Shown one piece after another: positions 16,104 through 25,405 of a DNA stretch of 64,000 nucleotides (its first letter is position 1; each line of letters begins with the position of its first letter). This DNA is from Streptomyces lienomycini (lineage in GTDB: Bacteria > Actinomycetota > Actinomycetes > Streptomycetales > Streptomycetaceae), in assembly GCF_027947595.1 (NCBI RefSeq), contig NZ_CP116257.1, positions 2,728,001 to 2,792,000 of the forward strand, written 5' to 3'. The notes beneath the pieces are model-generated. The model was not told the DNA's origin and ran no database searches. It saw only the letters and a list, made by a program, of their open reading frames with translations. A program made the translations under genes and the position numbers.

Positions 16104-18779
16104 TCACGCCCGACCGCAGACCCGGTCGCCCAGCCGGAACGACGCGGGCTCCGCGTTCGCCCCCGACCAGTTCCCCGTGAACCCGAAGCTCACCGAGGCA
16201 CCTGGTGCCACGCGGGCGTTCCAGCCGGCGTCCCCGGCCGTCACCGTCGTGCCGGACCGGGTGTGCTCGGCGTTCCACATCCGGGTCACCCTCTGCTCCC
16301 CGGGAAACGTCCAGTCGAGGGACCAGCCGCTCCAGGCCGACGTGCCGGTGTTGGTGAGCCGTACGTCCGCCTGGAAGCCGCCCGGCCACTGGTTCGTGAC
16401 CCTGTACGCCACCTCGCAGGCGCCGGTCGGCGTCGGGCCGGGGCCCGGATCGGTGCCGTCGTCGTCGCCCCCTCCGGTGTCCGAGGTGTCGCCGTAGACG
16501 ACGCCCCGGCCGTTGGTCGCCACGTACACCCGGCCGTAGACCCGCGGGTCGCCGGTGATGGCGGCGCCGGTCCAGCCCCACTGGTGGGCGTCGTCGTTGA
16601 CGCGGGTCCAGGTCGCGCCCGCGTCGGTGGAGCGGAAGATGCCGCGGACGCCGCCGATCTCCGCGCTGGTGAAGAGGGTCTGGTAGGCGGCGTCCGGGGC
16701 CGCCCTGCCGAAGCCGACGGTGTCCGCCGCGTCGACGTTCGCCAGCTTGGTGAAGGCCGCGCCGCCGTCCGTCGAGTGCCACAGTCCGTACGGGCCGTCC
16801 GCCGCCCCGCCGGCCAGCCAGACGTCGCCCTCCCCGCCCGGCAGCGCCTTGAAGCGGACGCCGTCACCGGCGGGCAGCCCGGTCGCCGCCGAGGCGGTGA
16901 AGGTCGCGCCGCCGTCCGTGCTGACGTAGAAGGTCCCGGACTTGAAGCCGTAGAAGGTCGCCGGGTTCACCCGGTCCGACTCGACGACCGCGCCCGCCGG
17001 GATGCCCGACGACGCCTGCCAGGACGTGCCGAAGCCCGTCGTGTACTGGACGCCCGCGCCCTCCGGGCTCCACACGAAGCGGCCGCCGTCCGCGCCCGCC
17101 GCGACCGTGCCGCCGCCGCTGACCCCGGCCGGGTCGGTGCCGGCGAACCAGTTGGCGCCGTTGTCCGTGGAGAACGCGACGTGCGGGCCGGAGTCGAGGT
17201 CGCCCGCCCGGACGACGACGTCCGGCTTCTTCTCCGCGAAGTCCAGGCTCGTCGTGGAGGTGAAGTTCGGCGAGGTGTACATCATCGACGGGACCTCGGT
17301 CAGGCTGGTGTGCCGGAAGCCGCCGATGTCACCGAGCGCGCTCAGTAGCGGGGCACCCGACGGGGGCGAGGCCAGGTCGTTGACCGCCGTCTCCTCCAGG
17401 CCGCGCACCATGGGCTCGATGGCGAACATGCCGCCCTCGTCGTCCCAGTTCGTCAGGTCCTCGGTGCCGTAGATCGTGGCGCCCGTGCCGTACATCATCC
17501 GGTCCGAGTCGAACGGGTCGATCTCCAGCGCCTCCGTCATCCAGCCCAGCTTCGGGGTCTGCTCGGGCGGCGTCGGGTTCGCGCCCCAGGTGAGCCACGG
17601 GGACGAGGACACGTCCATCGTGTAGCGGTTCTCCCGGTTCGGGTACGAGGTGTAGCTCCACGCCTGGGTCCAGGTCGCGCCGCTGTCCGTCGAGCGGAAG
17701 ATCTGGGTGTCCGGCCACCACGAGCTGTACGCGGTCGCCATCACCGTCCCCGGGTGCTGCCGGTCGACGGTCAGGCCGCTGAACCCGTAGTAGGTGTCCG
17801 CCTCCGCGGCCGGGCTGATGTCCGTCCACGTGCCGGTCGCCGTCGCGTACCGGTACAGCCGGCCCTTGCCGCCGTCGTACGGGCCGCCCGTGTCGCTGTA
17901 GGCGAGGTACAGGTAGCCGTTCTCCGCGTCCAGCACGCCCTTGTGGGCCAGGTAGCCGGTGGGCTGCCCGGCGAGCCGCTCCCAGGTCGCGCCCGCGTCC
18001 GTCGAGCGGTAGACCGCGTTCTCCTTGTCGGCGACCCCGACGTAGACCGTCCCGGTGGCCGTGCCCGCGTCGCCGCCCGTGGACTCGTCGAAGGTGACCC
18101 AGGTGATGCCCTGGTTGTCGGAGGCGTAGCCGGACGTGTCGCCCGGGTCCTGCGCGTAGTTCCCCGGGTTCGGGAAGGCCGTCACCTCGGACCAGGTGAC
18201 GCCCGCGTCGGTGGACCGCCACAGGCCGTGGCCGCTGGGCGCCCCCAGGTACAGCACGTCGTTGTCGTGGGGATCGACGGCCAGGCGCTCGCCCATGCCG
18301 CGGCCCGGCATGTTGCCGCCGAGCTTGAACGGCAGGTCCGTCTTCTCCCAGGTCGCGCCCCGGTCGGCGGAGCGCAGCACCGCGCCGTCGGCCGGGTCCC
18401 AGTCGTTGGTGTACGTGCCGACCGCCGCGTACACCCGGGCGGGGTCGACGGAGTCGGAGGCGACGCTCACCACGCCCGTGTGGCCCCAGTCGTCCCAGCC
18501 GACGTGGTCGAGGAGCGGCGTCCAGGTGTGGGACGCCTCCTGCCAGCGGTAGGCGCCGCCGATGTCGGTGCGGGCGTAGGCCAGGTCCTTCTCGGACCGG
18601 TTGAAGACGATGCCGGGGACGAAGCCGCCGCCGTCGATACGGGCGTTCTTCCAGGTGTAGCTGTCGGCGGAGGCGGCCGCCCGCGGCGCTGGATCGGCGG
18701 CCAGCGCCGCGGGCGGGCCGCCCGCCAGAAGACCGGCCGCGAGGGCCAGCAGCACGGTGAGGATCCGGGTTCTTCGCAC
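16104..18779 (-). CDS. Secreted xyloglucanase, GH74 with C-terminal CBM2
   Basis: An 891-residue secreted protein. Signal peptide about 1-28 (VRRTRILTVLLALAAGLLAGG). The GH74 twin beta-propeller domain occupies about 40-760, with repeated Asp-box-like STDGGATW/STDAGATWTR motifs and the opening YTWKNARIDGGGFVPGIVFN. A Gly/Asp/Pro linker around 765-785 leads to a CBM2 at about 787-891 with flanking cysteines. GH74 enzymes hydrolyse xyloglucan. The GTG at 18779 is chosen because it places the signal peptide at the N terminus; an extension to 18893 would bury it. It follows the GH48 gene but is separated from it by a strong hairpin. Confidence 0.93.
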   Translation of the reverse strand: MRRTRILTVLLALAAGLLAGGPPAALAADPAPRAAASADSYTWKNARIDGGGFVPGIVFNRSEKDLAYARTDIGGAYRWQEASHTWTPLLDHVGWDDWGHTGVVSVASDSVDPARVYAAVGTYTNDWDPADGAVLRSADRGATWEKTDLPFKLGGNMPGRGMGERLAVDPHDNDVLYLGAPSGHGLWRSTDAGVTWSEVTAFPNPGNYAQDPGDTSGYASDNQGITWVTFDESTGGDAGTATGTVYVGVADKENAVYRSTDAGATWERLAGQPTGYLAHKGVLDAENGYLYLAYSDTGGPYDGGKGRLYRYATATGTWTDISPAAEADTYYGFSGLTVDRQHPGTVMATAYSSWWPDTQIFRSTDSGATWTQAWSYTSYPNRENRYTMDVSSSPWLTWGANPTPPEQTPKLGWMTEALEIDPFDSDRMMYGTGATIYGTEDLTNWDDEGGMFAIEPMVRGLEETAVNDLASPPSGAPLLSALGDIGGFRHTSLTEVPSMMYTSPNFTSTTSLDFAEKKPDVVVRAGDLDSGPHVAFSTDNGANWFAGTDPAGVSGGGTVAAGADGGRFVWSPEGAGVQYTTGFGTSWQASSGIPAGAVVESDRVNPATFYGFKSGTFYVSTDGGATFTASAATGLPAGDGVRFKALPGGEGDVWLAGGAADGPYGLWHSTDGGAAFTKLANVDAADTVGFGRAAPDAAYQTLFTSAEIGGVRGIFRSTDAGATWTRVNDDAHQWGWTGAAITGDPRVYGRVYVATNGRGVVYGDTSDTGGGDDDGTDPGPGPTPTGACEVAYRVTNQWPGGFQADVRLTNTGTSAWSGWSLDWTFPGEQRVTRMWNAEHTRSGTTVTAGDAGWNARVAPGASVSFGFTGNWSGANAEPASFRLGDRVCGRA

Positions 18780-18821
18780 GGTGGGGGACCGTCCTTCCGT
18801 CAGGAACAGAACACATGCGAG

Positions 18822-18858
18822 GACCGGGCGGCCCCGGCGTGGTCGGGGCCGCCCGGTC
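18822..18858 (-). terminator. Strong hairpin between GH48 and GH74 genes
   Basis: A perfect 15-bp G/C-rich stem (18822-18836 with 18844-18858) and 7-nt loop GCGTGGT, 170 bp after the GH48 stop and 43 bp before the GH74 start. It probably ends the GH48 transcript, or limits read-through into GH74. Confidence 0.75.
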
Positions 18859-18930
18859 AGGTGGTCTCGTCGTCCGGTGACAAGACCGTGCACACGGAGC
18901 CGTCAAGCGCACCGAGGAAGAAGCGGTGCC

Positions 18931-19010
18931 CCCAGCGCCCCTGAAAGGGGCGCGGGGGACTGCGCGACCAGCCACACACGGCCCGCAGCCGAAATCGAAC
19001 CGCCCAACCC
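18931..19010. repeat. Streptomyces dispersed intergenic repeat (GAAAGGGGCGCGGGG type)
   Basis: The segment holds GCCCCTGAAAGGGGC followed by GCGGGGGACTGCGCGACC and a run ending in GCCCGCAGCCG. I recognise this as one of the abundant short intergenic repeats of Streptomyces chromosomes. Here it lies 20-100 bp downstream of the GH48 stop. Its left part is a small palindrome. Boundaries are approximate and identity is from memory, not from a search. Confidence 0.7.
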
Positions 19011-19029
19011 GCGGAGCGCTTCGCGGGGG

Positions 19030-21957
19030 CTATTCCAGTAGCTCCGCGTACGAACCCATGGCGAGGGCTATGTCCGCCTGGGCCCAGAACCGGTGGTACG
19101 TGAACGTGGGCGCGGCACCGCCCCGGAGGTAGCTCTCGATCTTCGACCAGGCCGGGTCGTCCTGGTAGAAGGAGCGGATCGAGGCGAAGGTCGACGACGC
19201 GTCGACGGTGTCGCCGTTCGGCATGGTGCCGCTCCAGCCGCTCGGGACGTAGATGCCGTCGTCGAAGCGGTTGTAGTCGGCGCGGGTCTCCGGGACGGCG
19301 ATGCCGAGCGCGTCCTGGTCGTTCTCCCACATTCCGTCGAGCAGCGCCTTGGCGGTCGAGGCCGCCGCCGTGTCGCCCGAGCGGTCGGCGTAGTACGTCA
19401 GGGTCTTGGCGTACGCCGCCGCCACACCGACGTCGTTGGTGTAGTCCGCGACCGTGACGTGCAGGCCGCCGTTGTCACCCGGGGACGAGGCGTTCCAGGT
19501 GTCGGGCTGTCCCGACCACTGGAGCGTCGACGGCATCAGGAAGGTGCCGTCCGGGTTGACCGTCGTCTCCGACAGGGCCCAGTCGACCCACTTGTCCAGG
19601 ACCGCCTTCGCGTCCGCGTCGCCGCTCTGCTGGTAGTACTCGGCGACCCGCTCCATGGACCAGGCCTGGAAGCCGAACCACTGGTTGGACGGCGGGTCGT
19701 GGTACACCGGCTTCTCGTCGTAGTACATGCCGTAGAAGGTCGGCGTCCCGGCCGGCGGCGTCGCGTACCGGCCCGCCCAGCTGTTGGTGGCGCCGCCCGC
19801 GATGGCGCCCTCGTCGGACTGCAGCCAGCGGTAGAACTCCACCTGCCGGTCCAGGGACTTGGCCCAGTCGGACTGGCCCGTCGCCGACTTCGGCTTCAGG
19901 TCGGGGTCGGTGCTCAGCGCGTACGCGGCCAGCGGGTTCTGGTAGCCGCCGTGGGTGTGGCTGGAGCCGATACGCCAGGCCCAGCCCGCCGAGGTGTCGA
20001 CCGCGCCGCCCCAGGCGTAGTACCAGGACAGCAGGTAGTGCGAGGAGTCCTTGCCGGTGCCGGCCGGGCAGGCCGACGGCCCGACGCAGTCGCCGACCTT
20101 CTTGAAGTACTTGTCGAACATGGCGTAGCGCAGGTAGTCGCCCATCTTCGCGGCCTTGTCCAGGGTCGCGGAGATCTCGGCGCCCTTGCCCTGCTCCCCG
20201 GCCCAGATGTCCGCCCAGTACGCGGCCTGCACGGCGCGCGCGTCGGCGTCCGGGGCGTTGGTGAACTTCCACTGCTTCGCGTAGGAGGCGTCACCGGTGA
20301 ACAGGTCCAGGTAGCCGTTCTTCCCGCCGTACTTGAAGGCGTCGCAGGTCGGCTGCGGCACCGTCTCCCACACCGACTCCTGCGCGCCGCGCTGGAAGGT
20401 GTTGATGTAGGACGGGCCGGTGTCCGAGGGACCCGCCTCGCACTTGCCGGGCGAGTTGCCGTAGCCGTAGGTGTTGTCGACGTCCTGGAGCCAGTGCATG
20501 CCGTACACGTCGTCCGTGCCGTACGCCGACTTCAGCTCACCGGCGATCGGGTCCGACCCCACCGACACGGTGCCGTCCAGCGGCGCCGGATACTCGTTCG
20601 GCGTGTCCAGCTCGGGCGCGTAGGTCGCCGGCTTCGAGGCGTTGTAGGACGCGTTGGTCGGCTGGTCGGCGTGGGTGGGGATCATGTACGTCTCCATGAT
20701 CTCCCAGGCGTTGTTGAACTTCGCCCAGTCGCCGGTGACCTTGCCGTACATGGCCTGGAGCCACAGCAGGTAGCTGTACGCCTCCGACGTGGTCTCGTGC
20801 CCGTGGTCGGGCGCCTCGACGATGAGCGTCTCGACCGAGTGGTACGGGATGCCCTCGGGCGAGAAGTAGCCGTTCGCCGGGTCGGTGATCTTGCCGTACA
20901 GCTCCAGGAAGCGGGCGTCGTAGTCCTTCGCCGCCGCCAACTGCGTCACGGTGACCGCCGCCTTGCCGTGGCCCGGGGCCGTCGACTCGAAGACCGCCGA
21001 GCCGCTGCCGGCGGCGTCCGCGGAGACGGTCACCCGCTGGGCGGTGTCCCAGTTCGACGGGGTGAAGGTGAGGCTCGCGCCGCCGGTGAGCGTCAGGCCG
21101 GTGTTGCCGCTCGCGCGGGAGGTCGTGACGGTGACGTCCGCGGTGGGCTGCTTCGACAGCTTGACCTCGTACGTCCCCGACTCACCCTGCTGGACGCCCA
21201 GTTGACCGGGTGAGGCGACCACGGTCGGTCCCGAGGCGACCGTGATGCCGACCGGCGTGGAGTCCGCGGAGGCACCCATGCTGTCGTAGGCCTTCGCCAC
21301 CAGCGAATGACTGCCCACGGTCAAGCCAGGGGCGGAGTACGTGTAGGGCGAACTGGTGTCGGTGCCCAGCAGGGTGGTGTCGTCGTAGAACTCCACCCTG
21401 CTGATCGTGGCCCCGTCGGCGGCGGCCGCCGAGGCCGCCAGCGGCACCGCCTCGCCCTGCGAGTACACCGCGCCCGCCTCCGGGCTGGTCAGCACGGTGA
21501 TCGGCGGCTGGTGCGCACCCGTGCAGGAGGTGCCGTTGACCGCGAAGTCGGTCGGTGCGGCGTTGCTGCCGCTGTACGTGAACTGGCCGCCGGTGGAGAC
21601 GGCGGCCCCGGCGGCGATCCGCGCGTTGTAGGAGGCGTTCTTCACGGTGACGTTCCGGCCGGACTGCGACCACGCGCCGTTCCAGCCGTTGGTCAGCTTC
21701 TGTCCGCCGGCGTAGGAGTACGTGAGGGTCCAGCCGTCGATGGCGTCGGAACCCCGGTTGGTCAGCGTCAGCTCCGCGGTGAAGCCGGAGCCCCAGTCGT
21801 TGGTCTTGTAGTCCACGCTGCACCGGAGTGCGGCCGCCTGGGCGGGGGTCGAGCCGGTGCCCAGCATCGTGAGGGGGAGGGCGAGCGCCGCCAGCGCGGC
21901 GGTCCACAGCCGCCGCGCGGTGCGGCGTCTGCGTCTGCGTCTGTGTCCGGAGTGCAT
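19030..21957 (-). CDS. Secreted cellobiohydrolase, CBM2 - Ig-like - GH48
   Basis: A 975-residue secreted processive cellulase. An Arg-rich signal peptide occupies about 1-41. CBM2 spans about 43-145 ([22 protein letters not shown]). An Ig-like domain follows at about 150-240, then a Calx-beta-like region at about 243-337, and the GH48 catalytic domain from about 340 to the end ([34 protein letters not shown]). GH48 enzymes attack cellulose from reducing ends and act with GH6 enzymes such as the divergent neighbour. RBS AAGGAGGA before the ATG. A perfect CebR-type palindrome lies 65 bp upstream, indicating cellobiose-responsive repression. Confidence 0.95.
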   Translation of the reverse strand: MHSGHRRRRRRRTARRLWTAALAALALPLTMLGTGSTPAQAAALRCSVDYKTNDWGSGFTAELTLTNRGSDAIDGWTLTYSYAGGQKLTNGWNGAWSQSGRNVTVKNASYNARIAAGAAVSTGGQFTYSGSNAAPTDFAVNGTSCTGAHQPPITVLTSPEAGAVYSQGEAVPLAASAAAADGATISRVEFYDDTTLLGTDTSSPYTYSAPGLTVGSHSLVAKAYDSMGASADSTPVGITVASGPTVVASPGQLGVQQGESGTYEVKLSKQPTADVTVTTSRASGNTGLTLTGGASLTFTPSNWDTAQRVTVSADAAGSGSAVFESTAPGHGKAAVTVTQLAAAKDYDARFLELYGKITDPANGYFSPEGIPYHSVETLIVEAPDHGHETTSEAYSYLLWLQAMYGKVTGDWAKFNNAWEIMETYMIPTHADQPTNASYNASKPATYAPELDTPNEYPAPLDGTVSVGSDPIAGELKSAYGTDDVYGMHWLQDVDNTYGYGNSPGKCEAGPSDTGPSYINTFQRGAQESVWETVPQPTCDAFKYGGKNGYLDLFTGDASYAKQWKFTNAPDADARAVQAAYWADIWAGEQGKGAEISATLDKAAKMGDYLRYAMFDKYFKKVGDCVGPSACPAGTGKDSSHYLLSWYYAWGGAVDTSAGWAWRIGSSHTHGGYQNPLAAYALSTDPDLKPKSATGQSDWAKSLDRQVEFYRWLQSDEGAIAGGATNSWAGRYATPPAGTPTFYGMYYDEKPVYHDPPSNQWFGFQAWSMERVAEYYQQSGDADAKAVLDKWVDWALSETTVNPDGTFLMPSTLQWSGQPDTWNASSPGDNGGLHVTVADYTNDVGVAAAYAKTLTYYADRSGDTAAASTAKALLDGMWENDQDALGIAVPETRADYNRFDDGIYVPSGWSGTMPNGDTVDASSTFASIRSFYQDDPAWSKIESYLRGGAAPTFTYHRFWAQADIALAMGSYAELLE

Positions 21958-22021
21958 GGTGCTGGTTCCTCCTTGCGGCTCGGGGAGGGTGCGGGGGGAG
22001 GAGCAACAAGCCTTGAACCAG

Positions 22022-22035
22022 TGGGAGCGCTCCCA
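22022..22035. promoter_or_regulatory. CebR operator, perfect 14-bp palindrome
   Basis: TGGGAGCGCTCCCA matches exactly the known binding consensus of CebR, the LacI-type cellobiose-released repressor of Streptomyces cellulase genes. It sits 65 bp upstream of the GH48 start. Direct sequence match plus established knowledge. Confidence 0.9.
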
Positions 22036-22163
22036 TAGTGAGGAGGGTGCCCAGTGCGGTCAAGATGTGTGAAGAGTCGAAAAGATTCGACGGGTGCGGC
22101 GGGGAGAAAGTCGGTTACTCCTCTGTTCTTTGCCGTCACTTGGCGCTACCTTCGCTGCACCAG

Positions 22164-22177
22164 TGGGAGCGGTTCCA
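22164..22177. promoter_or_regulatory. CebR-like operator, 12 of 14 bases
   Basis: TGGGAGCGGTTCCA differs from the CebR consensus at two positions. It lies about 290 bp upstream of the GH6 start and 130 bp from the perfect box, so one repressor could act on both divergent promoters, possibly by looping. Confidence 0.7.
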
Positions 22178-22469
22178 TCAGTCGACGCGTTCGTCACGAC
22201 GCGCTTGAACTGCAAGGAGTCGCTCATGCGACACCCCCCGCTCCACGTTCCGTGTTCAGGACTTTTAGCCGCGGCTCCAGCCGCGGTACGTCCGTCCCCT
22301 CCCCGGCCGGCCCGCCGGCCTGTACACCCCGTGGACGACACCACCGTGTCCGCGGGCCGTTCCTGACCTCCGATCACGACGGCACCCCCATGCCGATCGG
22401 CAGCGGGCCGCGTCGACTCACGCGCGGCCCGGGACGACAGCACCCCCACGAAAGAAGGAACCCGCACTC

Positions 22470-24209
22470 ATGACCCGTACCAGAACCGCGATGCTCGCCG
22501 CCCTGACCCTGGTCGCCGGCGCCTCCGGCACGGCACTGGCCGCTCATTCCGCGAGCGCCGGAGCCGCGGCCGCCGCCTGCACCGTCGACTACAAGGTGCA
22601 GAACGACTGGGGAAGCGGATTCACCGCTGCCGTCACCGTCACCAACAACGGCGCCGCCACCTCCAGCTGGTCGCTGGGATGGACGTACGCCGGCAGCCAG
22701 AAGGTCACCAACGGCTGGAACGCGAAGGTCACCCAGAGCGGTGCCGCCGTCACCGCGGCCAACGAGTCCTACAACGGCACCCTGTCCACGGGCGGTTCGG
22801 CGAGCTTCGGCTTCCAGGGCACCTACAGCGGCAGCAACGCGGTCCCGGCCACCTTCACCCTCAACGGCGTGACCTGCAACGTCGACGGCGGGACCGACCC
22901 GACGGACCCGCCCACCGATCCGACCGACCCGCCGACCGACCCCACCGGCCCGGGCGACCGGGTGGACAACCCCTATGACGGCGCCCAGGTCTACGTGAAC
23001 CCCGAGTGGTCCGCCAACGCCGCCGCCGAACCGGGCGGCGACCGCATCGCCGACGAGCCGACCGGTGTGTGGCTCGACCGGATCGCCGCCATCGAGGGCG
23101 CGAACGGCGGCATGGGCCTGCGCGACCACCTGGACGCCGCGCTGGAGCAGAAGGGCTCCGGCGAGATGGTGGTCCAGCTGGTCATCTACAACCTGCCGGG
23201 ACGCGACTGCTCCGCCCTCGCCTCCAACGGTGAACTGGGCCCGACCGAGATCGACCGGTACAAGACCGAGTACATCGACCCGATCGCCGAGATCCTCTCC
23301 GACGCGAAGTACGCGGACCTCCGGATCGTCACCACGGTCGAGATCGACTCGCTGCCCAACCTGATCACCAACGTCTCCGGGCGGCCGACCGTCACGGAGA
23401 ACTGCGACGTGATGAAGGCCAACGGCAACTACCAGAAGGGCGTCGGCTACGCCCTGAACAAGCTCGGCGGCGTCGGCAACGTCTACAACTACGTCGACGC
23501 CGGCCACCACGGCTGGCTCGGCTGGGACACCAACTTCGGCCCCTCGGCCGAGATCTTCAAGACCGCCGCCACCACCGAGGGCGCGACCCTCGACGACGTG
23601 CACGGCTTCATCGTCAACACCGCCAACTACAGCGCCCTGAAGGAGGAGAACTTCACGATCACGGACTCGGTGAACGGGACCTCCGTGCGCCAGTCCGACT
23701 GGGTCGACTGGAACCAGTACACCGACGAGCTGTCCTACGCCCAGGCCATGCGCGACAAGCTGGTCTCGATCGGCTTCGACTCGAACCTGGGCATGCTGAT
23801 CGACACCTCCCGCAACGGCTGGGGCGGCGCCGACCGGCCCAGCGGACCGGGTGCGTCGACCGACGTGAACACCTACGTGGACGGCGGGCGCTACGACCGC
23901 CGCATCCACCTCGGCAACTGGTGCAACCAGTCCGGCGCGGGCCTCGGCGAGCGTCCGCAGGCCAGCCCCGCCGCCGGGATCGACGCGTACGTGTGGATGA
24001 AGCCCCCGGGCGAGTCCGACGGCTCCAGCAAGCTGATCGACAACCCGGACGGCAAGGGCTTCGACCGGATGTGCGACCCCACCTACACGGGCAACGAGCG
24101 CAACGGCAACAGCATGTCGGGCGCCCTGCCCGACGCCCCGATCTCCGGGGCCTGGTTCTCCGCGCAGTTCCAGGAGCTCATGAAGAACGCCTACCCGCCC
24201 CTGTCGTGA
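22470..24209 (+). CDS. Secreted cellobiohydrolase, CBM2 - GH6
   Basis: A 579-residue secreted enzyme. Signal peptide about 1-34. CBM2 at about 36-137 ([23 protein letters not shown]). A repetitive linker of PTDPPTDP units follows at about 142-160, then the GH6 catalytic domain from about 165 (YVNPEWSANAAAEPGGDRIADEPTGVWLDR, then VIYNLPGRDCSALA near the active site, and DAGHHGWLGW). Large GH6 proteins of this kind are exo-acting cellobiohydrolases releasing cellobiose from non-reducing ends, complementary to GH48. Divergent from GH48 and sharing its CebR boxes. RBS AAGGAA, ATG start. Confidence 0.95.
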   Translation: MTRTRTAMLAALTLVAGASGTALAAHSASAGAAAAACTVDYKVQNDWGSGFTAAVTVTNNGAATSSWSLGWTYAGSQKVTNGWNAKVTQSGAAVTAANESYNGTLSTGGSASFGFQGTYSGSNAVPATFTLNGVTCNVDGGTDPTDPPTDPTDPPTDPTGPGDRVDNPYDGAQVYVNPEWSANAAAEPGGDRIADEPTGVWLDRIAAIEGANGGMGLRDHLDAALEQKGSGEMVVQLVIYNLPGRDCSALASNGELGPTEIDRYKTEYIDPIAEILSDAKYADLRIVTTVEIDSLPNLITNVSGRPTVTENCDVMKANGNYQKGVGYALNKLGGVGNVYNYVDAGHHGWLGWDTNFGPSAEIFKTAATTEGATLDDVHGFIVNTANYSALKEENFTITDSVNGTSVRQSDWVDWNQYTDELSYAQAMRDKLVSIGFDSNLGMLIDTSRNGWGGADRPSGPGASTDVNTYVDGGRYDRRIHLGNWCNQSGAGLGERPQASPAAGIDAYVWMKPPGESDGSSKLIDNPDGKGFDRMCDPTYTGNERNGNSMSGALPDAPISGAWFSAQFQELMKNAYPPLS

Positions 24210-24216
24210 GCGGGTT

Positions 24217-24238
24217 CCCGCGCGGCGCGACGCGCGGG
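24217..24238 (+). terminator. Hairpin after the GH6 cellulase gene
   Basis: CCCGCGCG and CGCGCGGG form a perfect 8-bp stem with a 6-nt loop, starting 8 bp past the stop codon. Confidence 0.65.
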
Positions 24239-24372
24239 TGAGTCTTCGGGGTCCGGTCCGTGCGGGCCGGGCCCCGGTGGCCTCCCCCGATTTGCGGAAG
24301 CGGCAACATCGGTTGCACCGCGGCGGTGAGTCGTCGCACCCTGGCGGCACCGCGAACGGGAGGCTGACCGGC

Positions 24373-25299
24373 ATGGCGCACGACCACCACCACGAGACAC
24401 ACGGACCCGCCCACGAGCACGGCCATGGGCACCACCACGGACAGGCGCACGACCACGGCGACATCGACTGGGCCGAGATGGCCCCGCACCTGGAGGCGCA
24501 GGCCGAGCTGTACACGCCCCTGTACCGGCAGGCCCTGGACTGGCTGGCCCGGGAAGTGGGCGATCCCGGCCTGATCGTCGACGTCGGCAGCGGACCCGGC
24601 GTCGTCTCCAGCCTGTTCCCCGACACCTTTGCCGGCGCCCGCGTCGTCGCCGCCGACGGCGCCCCGCCACTTCTCGAGCGGGCCCGCGCCCGCGCCGAGC
24701 GGCTCGGATTCGGCGACCGCTTCGGCACCCTCGCCGGCGACCTGCCCGACGCGCTGGCCGAGCTGGACTACCCCGCCGACCTCATCTGGGCCAGCCAGAG
24801 CCTGCACCACCTTCCCGACCAGCGCGCGGCCCTAGCCGCCCTCGGCGGGTACCTCGCGCCCGGCGGCACGCTGGCGATCCTGGAGGGCGGGCTGCCCGCC
24901 CGGTTCCTGCCCCGCGACATCGGCATCGGGCGCCCCGGGCTCCAGGCCAGGCTCCGCGCCGTCGAGGAGGACGTGTTCGCCGGGATGCGCGCGGACCTGC
25001 CGGACTCCGTGGCCGAGACCGAGGACTGGCCGGCGATGCTGACCGCCGCCGGGCTGAAGCACACCGGTACCCGCAGCTTCCTGCTCGACCTGCCCGCGCC
25101 CGTCTCCGACGCGGCCCGTGACTACGTCACCACGTCGCTGTCGCGGCTGCGCGAGCGGATCGGGGAGGGTCTCGACGCGGACGACCTCGCCACCCTGGAC
25201 CGGCTGCTCGATCCGGCGGACGAGGCGGGCGTGCACAGGCGCCAGGACGTGTTCGTCCTGGTGGCGCACACCGTCTACACGGCGGTACGGCCCGTCTGA
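24373..25299 (+). CDS. Class I SAM methyltransferase with histidine-rich N terminus
   Basis: A 308-residue protein. The first 30 residues are extremely rich in His, Gly and Asp/Glu (14 histidines, e.g. HDHHHETHGPAHEHGHGHHH), a likely metal-binding tail. A Rossmann methyltransferase follows, with motif I VDVGSGPGVVSSLFP at about 75-90 and LIWASQSLHHLPD after strand 4. The start is the ATG at 24373 with GGGAGG 9 bp upstream; a longer frame to 24238 has no RBS. Substrate unknown. It lies after the GH6 gene, behind a hairpin, and is probably an independent unit. Confidence 0.85.
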   Translation: MAHDHHHETHGPAHEHGHGHHHGQAHDHGDIDWAEMAPHLEAQAELYTPLYRQALDWLAREVGDPGLIVDVGSGPGVVSSLFPDTFAGARVVAADGAPPLLERARARAERLGFGDRFGTLAGDLPDALAELDYPADLIWASQSLHHLPDQRAALAALGGYLAPGGTLAILEGGLPARFLPRDIGIGRPGLQARLRAVEEDVFAGMRADLPDSVAETEDWPAMLTAAGLKHTGTRSFLLDLPAPVSDAARDYVTTSLSRLRERIGEGLDADDLATLDRLLDPADEAGVHRRQDVFVLVAHTVYTAVRPV

Positions 25300-25323
25300 C
25301 GGTCCCGCGTGAGCACTTGACTT

Positions 25324-25337
25324 CGAGAGCGCTCCAA
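25324..25337. promoter_or_regulatory. CebR/LacI-type operator candidate upstream of the SDR gene
   Basis: CGAGAGCGCTCCAA matches the CebR consensus at 11 of 14 positions, including the palindromic core GAGCGCTC. It lies 69 bp upstream of the ATG at 25406 and directly downstream of a TTGACT sequence that could be a -35 box. CebR or another LacI-family repressor could bind. Confidence 0.5.
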
Positions 25338-25405
25338 GTGATGGACTCCCCGCCATCCGTACGAATCCGTACGACGAAGAAGCGGGAACACACACGGGGG
25401 GAACC

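Larger units (their letters stand above)
21958..22469. promoter_or_regulatory. 512-bp divergent promoter region between GH48 and GH6 genes
   Basis: No gene is supported here; the open frames lack an RBS and any family feature. It holds two CebR-type boxes (22022-22035, 22164-22177), a 6-bp inverted repeat GTCGAAAAGATTCGAC at 22076-22091, and an 8-bp hairpin CCGCGGCT-CC-AGCCGCGG at 22269-22286 that would fall in the GH6 leader. Promoter boxes were not assigned with confidence. Confidence 0.7.

Noticed and set aside
22060..22470. Short open frames in the GH48/GH6 intergenic region
   Set aside because: No RBS, no codon bias and they overlap the CebR boxes, so the region is read as regulatory.
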